A stretch of 64,000 nt of DNA from positions 62,001 through 126,000 of the forward strand of contig NZ_JAESIY010000003.1 in NCBI RefSeq assembly GCF_016757215.1. Direction: 5' to 3'. Under the pieces are notes generated by a model, which saw only the letters and a list, made by a program, of their open reading frames with translations, searched no databases and was not told the origin of the DNA. This stretch comes from Fulvivirga sediminis. Lineage in GTDB: Bacteria > Bacteroidota > Bacteroidia > Cytophagales > Cyclobacteriaceae. A program made the translations under genes and the position numbers. Position 1 is the stretch's first letter; the number at the start of each line of letters is the position of its first letter. Positions 60,023 through 64,000 of the stretch are shown piece after piece.

Positions 60023-62829
60023 TGGAATTTAGGAAGGAATACTTAAGCACTTTTTCAGTTGTATTTTGTACAGTATTAGCAGAGATTTTTATAGGAAATC
60101 CAATAATCACATCAGCATTGGTATTATTAGGGGGAGCCTTATGTATTTTTTCTAAATATAAGTCCAGTCAAAAAATTCAAAACCTGCAGTTAGAAGCTCA
60201 ATTACTCGTAAAGGGTATGTCTGAAGCATCTCAGGTTATAAGTAACTTAGGTAAAGACGGGGAGAGAAAATTTGAAATACTTGATACGGATACTGAGCTG
60301 TGTCACACTATATTAAGTGTCGATGCTGACATGAAGAAGTTTAATGAAGCTGAGCATAAGCGCAACTGGGGTATAGAGGGATTGGCTAAGTTTAGTGAAC
60401 TTCTACGATCTCATGAAAAAAATATCCATGAATTATCTGAGGGTATTATTAGCAACTTGGTCAGATACGTTGCAGCTAATCAGGGAGGAATTTTTATTCA
60501 TCAGCAAGAAGGTGATGATGAATATCTAAAGCTGACAGCATCTTATGCCTATGATAAAGTAAGAATTAGAGAGAAAAGAATAGAAATCGGACAGGGGCAA
60601 GTTGGTCAATGTTACTTGGAAAAGGAAACGGTTTGCTTATTGGATGTGCCTCAAGGTTATGTAAGTATAACTTCTGGTATAGGAGAGGCCACTCCAGAAA
60701 ATGTAATATTAATACCTATGAAACTTAATGAAAAGGTTTATGGGGTTATAGAGTTGGCCTCCTTCCAAGTGTTTTTAGATTATGAAATTAGATTTTTAGA
60801 GCAACTTGCTGAAAACATAGCTTCAATGTTTGCGTCTATGCGTAATAATGAAAAGACCAGCCATTTGTTGGAAGAAGCTCAGGGACTGGCTACAGAATTG
60901 CAATCTAGAGAAGAGGAAATGCGTCAGAATGTGGAGCAACTCAGTGCTACCCAGGAAGAAATGCAAAGAAAACAATCAGAATTAGACGGAATAATAGGTG
61001 CTATAAACAATGCCATGGGTGTGGTGGAGTTAAATACTGAAGGTGAAATTATCTATGCTAATAATATGATTAGTAATGCCTTGGGTTATTCTGAGGATGA
61101 AATGAGAAACTTAAGTTATGAGGATCTGATAGGTCATACTGATCCGGATGGAGCTTTATTGAAGAAGATCCAACATGTGCAGTTAGAAGCAAGTCATTAT
61201 GAGCTAAAGTCTCGCACAGGCCAATGTAAATGGTTAACTATTTCTTTTTCTCCTATTAAAGATTATATGGGCAGTACAAGAAAGATTTTAGCTTTAACTC
61301 GAGATATAACAGCACGTAAGCTTCAAGAGATAGAGTTTGAAAAACTTTCCTTAGTGGCAGATAATACCCATAATGCAGTTATTATATCTGATAAACATGG
61401 GCGTATTGAATATGTGAACAAGGGCTTTACGGAAATGACAGGGTATGATGAGCAAGAAGTACGTGGCAAAAAGCCCGGTGACTTTTTACAGGGAAAAGAT
61501 ACAGACCAGCAAACGGTGCACCGCGTAAGCGAAGCTTTAGCTAGAAATGAAGCAGTATATGAAGAGATTCTTAATTATACCAAGCATGGGGAAAGTTATT
61601 GGATTTCCATGACAATAAATCCGGTTTTTAATGATGAGGGGCAACTACAAAGGTATATTTCTATTCAGGCAGACATAACAGAGACAAAAATGCGTGCAGT
61701 TGACTATAGTTCTAAATTGGAGGCTATCAGTAAATCAAATGCTATTGTTGAGTTTGATCTGAATGGTGAAATACTCGATGTCAACGATAATTTCCTTGAA
61801 ATTTTTGGATACGATAGGTCTGAAGTAGTAGGGCGGCACCATTCAATTTTCATGGCAGAAGAGGATAAGAATTCTTCTGCCTATATTGATTTTTGGAAAG
61901 ACTTGCGGAAGGGAGAGGTTTTTAATGGTGAGTTTGTTCGCGTTAAAAAGGATGGGGAGCAGGTTTGGTTAAAAGGTATATATAACCCAATTTACGATTT
62001 TACAGGTAAGCCATATAAAGTCATAAAATTTGTTACTGATGTAACTCATCAAAAAATATTGAAATTTGAAAAGAGAAAGCAGGAGGTAGAATTAGAGAAT
62101 CAGATGCAAGCTATAAACAAAACCATCGCTTCAGCCGAATTTGATTTAGATGGCTACCTAAAGAGAACTAATGAGATATTTGATGGTATCACAGGTATTG
62201 AATTAACCGCCACTAGTAAAGTACATTATTCTGATATTATACCACCTAATGAGCTCCTTAAGCCACAAACTAAGCTCATGTGGAATAATCTAAAGGAGGG
62301 AAAGTTTTTTAGTGGAGAATTCAAATTGAAGGATCCTAAAGGTAAGGAATTATGGCTTGTAGGCACTTTTAATCCTATTAATGATATAGAAGGAAATCCT
62401 TATAAAGTGATGATGTATGCGCAGTTTACTACTCAGGAAAAAGAAAAGCAAAAAGAGTTAAACGGTGTGGTGGGAGCAATGAAGAATACAGCGCCCATAA
62501 TGGAGCTTCACCCTGATGGAACTTATAAAAACGGTAATGCTCTGTTTATGGACTTCTTCGGTTATAACCGCATAGAGTTAAGAAGGAAGCCATTTGCTGA
62601 TTTCCTTTCGGATCATTCACCGCAAGTTATGAGAGATGTTTTGACGAGGCTAAAGAAAGAGGCATTTATAGAAGTGGAGTTGAAATATGTCAATTCGGAC
62701 GGAGAAACGAAGGTCTTTAAAAGTACTTTTAGCAGCATTTATGATTTAGAAGATAAGCTCTCTAAGATAGTTGTGATAATGATTGAACGTGTTGTAGTAT
62801 CTAAACCTAACCACCATGAGCGTTACTAA
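60022..62829 (+). CDS. GAF and multi-PAS membrane hub protein in the chemosensory operon
   Basis: 935 residues. Two adjacent membrane segments at the N-terminus (about 8-25 and 29-46), a linker, GAF (about 125-275, WGIEGLAKFSELLRSHEK, VAANQGGIFI, VYGVIELASF), the signalling helix (about 290-320, [20 protein letters not shown]), then five PAS repeats (about 325-435, 445-555, 565-680, 690-800, 810-925), among them NAVIISDKHGRIEYVNKGFTEMTGY. No kinase, cyclase or methyl-accepting domain. It starts on the last base of the CheC-like stop and overlaps cheR by 14 bases. It may scaffold sensing for the receptor. Close kin of the sensor at 29650. Confidence 0.9.
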   Translation: MEFRKEYLSTFSVVFCTVLAEIFIGNPIITSALVLLGGALCIFSKYKSSQKIQNLQLEAQLLVKGMSEASQVISNLGKDGERKFEILDTDTELCHTILSVDADMKKFNEAEHKRNWGIEGLAKFSELLRSHEKNIHELSEGIISNLVRYVAANQGGIFIHQQEGDDEYLKLTASYAYDKVRIREKRIEIGQGQVGQCYLEKETVCLLDVPQGYVSITSGIGEATPENVILIPMKLNEKVYGVIELASFQVFLDYEIRFLEQLAENIASMFASMRNNEKTSHLLEEAQGLATELQSREEEMRQNVEQLSATQEEMQRKQSELDGIIGAINNAMGVVELNTEGEIIYANNMISNALGYSEDEMRNLSYEDLIGHTDPDGALLKKIQHVQLEASHYELKSRTGQCKWLTISFSPIKDYMGSTRKILALTRDITARKLQEIEFEKLSLVADNTHNAVIISDKHGRIEYVNKGFTEMTGYDEQEVRGKKPGDFLQGKDTDQQTVHRVSEALARNEAVYEEILNYTKHGESYWISMTINPVFNDEGQLQRYISIQADITETKMRAVDYSSKLEAISKSNAIVEFDLNGEILDVNDNFLEIFGYDRSEVVGRHHSIFMAEEDKNSSAYIDFWKDLRKGEVFNGEFVRVKKDGEQVWLKGIYNPIYDFTGKPYKVIKFVTDVTHQKILKFEKRKQEVELENQMQAINKTIASAEFDLDGYLKRTNEIFDGITGIELTATSKVHYSDIIPPNELLKPQTKLMWNNLKEGKFFSGEFKLKDPKGKELWLVGTFNPINDIEGNPYKVMMYAQFTTQEKEKQKELNGVVGAMKNTAPIMELHPDGTYKNGNALFMDFFGYNRIELRRKPFADFLSDHSPQVMRDVLTRLKKEAFIEVELKYVNSDGETKVFKSTFSSIYDLEDKLSKIVVIMIERVVVSKPNHHERY

Positions 62830-63640
62830 GGCTGAGTTGGATTCTTTCACAAATGTGCTTTTTCAAAAATACGGAATTGACTTCACCTGCTATGAGCATC
62901 AATCGCTTTCTAGAAGAGTAAATAGGGTCTTACATAATTTTAAAGTGGATAATATCCATGAATTGTGGGTAATGATGCTTCGTAATAGAAACTTGATTTT
63001 CACCTTTATGGATCAGATAAGTGTAGGGCTGACTTCTATGTTCAGAGATCCTAAAACTTGGGTTCAACTGAAGAAAGTATTATCTGATTATAAATCTGAT
63101 GGAGTTATAAACGTTTGGAATGCTGGATGCTCTACAGGCGAAGAGGTATATACTCTAACTATAATGCTCGATGAGATTGGCTTGCTCAACAGAGTGAATA
63201 TTCTTGCTACGGATATGAATCAATCAGCTATGGAAGAGGCTAAGAAAGGGGTTTATCATAAGGTGAAAATGATAGATTATGAAAAGCACTATAGGGAATT
63301 TAATAAATTTGGCACCTTTTCTAAATACTATACTACTGATGAGAATCACATCATAATGAAAGACTACCTCTTGAAAAATGTGAAGTTTAAATATCACAAT
63401 TTAACAACTGATCAGTTTCAAGGGCAATTTGACTTTATATTTAATAGAAATGTCCTAATCTATTTTGATCAGAGGATGAAAGATAAACTTATCAGTCAAT
63501 TTTATCAATGCCTTAAGCCCAATGGATATTATATCATGGGTTTTTACGATTCCATACTTTCTGAAGAGCAAAAATCTAAATTTATCAATACCTTATCTGC
63601 CTTTAGGTTATTTCAAAAACCAGAAAAGGTATTGGCTTGA
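62816..63640 (+). CDS. cheR: Chemotaxis protein methyltransferase CheR
   Basis: 274 residues. N-terminal helical domain (1-80, KYGIDFTCYEHQSLSRRVNRVL), then the SAM-binding fold with VWNAGCSTGEEVYTLTIML, ILATDMNQSAMEEAKKG, and DFIFNRNVLIYFDQRMKDKLI, GYYIMGFYDS. CheR adds methyl groups to glutamates of the receptor, the opposite of CheB. No beta-subdomain loss is seen. Start lies inside the hub gene (14-base overlap). No CheD gene is present in the operon within the window. Confidence 0.94.
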   Translation: MSVTKAELDSFTNVLFQKYGIDFTCYEHQSLSRRVNRVLHNFKVDNIHELWVMMLRNRNLIFTFMDQISVGLTSMFRDPKTWVQLKKVLSDYKSDGVINVWNAGCSTGEEVYTLTIMLDEIGLLNRVNILATDMNQSAMEEAKKGVYHKVKMIDYEKHYREFNKFGTFSKYYTTDENHIIMKDYLLKNVKFKYHNLTTDQFQGQFDFIFNRNVLIYFDQRMKDKLISQFYQCLKPNGYYIMGFYDSILSEEQKSKFINTLSAFRLFQKPEKVLA

Positions 63641-63849
63641 TTATCTATTTTCAGAACAGCATATGCCCGCTTATGCGCAACGGCCAATTCTTTAAGTGAT
63701 AATGCATAAAGATTGTCAAATAAATCAGTTTCATTATCACATAAATGAGACTGCGTGAGCATAGTTATTATGCTTCTAATGTATTCAATTTTCATAAAAA
63801 TTAAGATTAAAAAATGCACCCAATGATTCTTGTCTTCAAAAGCATGCAT
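63613..63849 (-). CDS. Possible small protein downstream of a transporter gene
   Basis: A 78-codon frame on the minus strand, or 60 residues from the ATG at 63795 (MKIEYIRSIITMLTQS). It overlaps the cheR end by 28 bases. The sequence is mixed, with TDLFDNLYALSLKELAVAHKRAYAVLKID in the middle, no domain recognised. It lies 33 bases downstream of the transporter end on the same strand, so it could be the last gene of that operon, or chance. Confidence 0.3.
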   Translation of the reverse strand: MHAFEDKNHWVHFLILIFMKIEYIRSIITMLTQSHLCDNETDLFDNLYALSLKELAVAHKRAYAVLKIDNQANTFSGF

Positions 63850-63882
63850 GTATGTTATTTAGTAAAAATAAACATTTTTATC

Positions 63883-64000
63883 TTAATTTTTATTGATGTA
63901 TGTCAAAATAATTAAAGCAGGGAGTAATGTAAGATCAATTACCAAGGCGAAAATCAATGTAAGACTAATGAGTAATCCTGTATAAAAAGTGCCTCCGAAT
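63883..64000 (-). CDS. C-terminus of an MMPL/RND-type transporter, cut by window edge
   Basis: A frame enters from the right edge on the minus strand and stops at 63883: 38 residues, FGGTFYTGLLISLTLIFALV then IDLTLLPALIILTYINKN. The hydrophobic run with D and P in L-x-x-D-L-x-L-L-P-A-L is the usual last membrane helix of MMPL/RND exporters (lipid or hydrophobe transport). Only the tail is seen, so the identity is provisional. Confidence 0.65.
   Translation of the reverse strand, partial: FGGTFYTGLLISLTLIFALVIDLTLLPALIILTYINKN

Noticed and set aside
1-64000. CRISPR arrays, insertion sequences, prophage, tRNA genes
   Set aside because: No regular repeats, transposase motifs, phage genes or cloverleaf patterns were seen on reading.

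Overview
The window reads as chromosomal DNA of an AT-rich Bacteroidota bacterium, most likely Cytophagales (a Fulvivirga-like, marine or soil glycan degrader). The reasons are SusC/SusD/SusE proteins, a type IX secretion sorting domain on an amylase, many short lipoprotein leaders, weak Shine-Dalgarno signals, and promoters of the Bacteroidota form TTG-N19/20-TAnnTTTG. Species assignment is inference. No tRNA, rRNA, CRISPR array, insertion sequence or phage gene was seen, so this looks like ordinary core plus metabolic chromosome.

Layout. 1-7149: envelope block with a TPR protein (cut by the left edge), an outer-membrane barrel, a SPOR protein and an ExbB-ExbD-TonB set. 7206-9172: folC and trmB in a TAATG overlap. 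9221-9450: a strong promoter followed by a 189-nt structured RNA that looks like the Bacteroidota 6S RNA. 9450-21119: a LacI-type regulator divergent from a susC-susD-susE-GH13-trehalase locus. 21179-28894: household and envelope genes (YheT hydrolase, YwbE, serine hydrolase, rhodanese, L-2-hydroxyglutarate oxidase, glucosaminidase, polysaccharide deacetylase, MsrB). 29113-31590: a YfiR-like secreted protein with a HAMP-GAF-PAS membrane sensor that has no output domain. 31731-34945: HAD phosphatase, RhlE helicase, a lipoprotein. 35031-40364: second alpha-glucan operon (GH31, GH13, sugar permease). 40637-43580: M56/BlaI pair and a DUF4159 protein. 43694-49609: MarR, sodium symporter, acetyltransferase, M20 amidohydrolase and two different fold-III racemases. 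49602-52834: FNT channel, Dps, universal stress protein, M23 peptidase. 53261-63640: chemosensory operon. Right edge: tail of an MMPL/RND-type transporter on the minus strand.

How it fits together. The two glycan operons, 17 kb apart, carry near-identical LacI-type palindromes (CGCAAACGTTTGCG and CGTAAACGTTTGCG) and together make a complete route: secreted surface amylase, SusCDE capture and import, periplasmic GH13 and trehalase, inner-membrane permease, cytoplasmic GH31. The chemosensory operon has a receptor without membrane segments, a CheA without a recognisable P2 domain, a CheC/CheX-like protein with an altered active site, and a large GAF/PAS hub. A signalling-helix sequence is shared by that hub, the receptor and the distant YfiR-linked sensor. 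No flagellar gene is present here, so the output may be gliding or another surface behaviour (inference). The points most worth a second look are the 6S-like RNA, the CheC-like protein and hub, the YfiR plus output-less sensor pair, the racemase/amidohydrolase operon, and the M56-TonB-CarboxypepD fusion.
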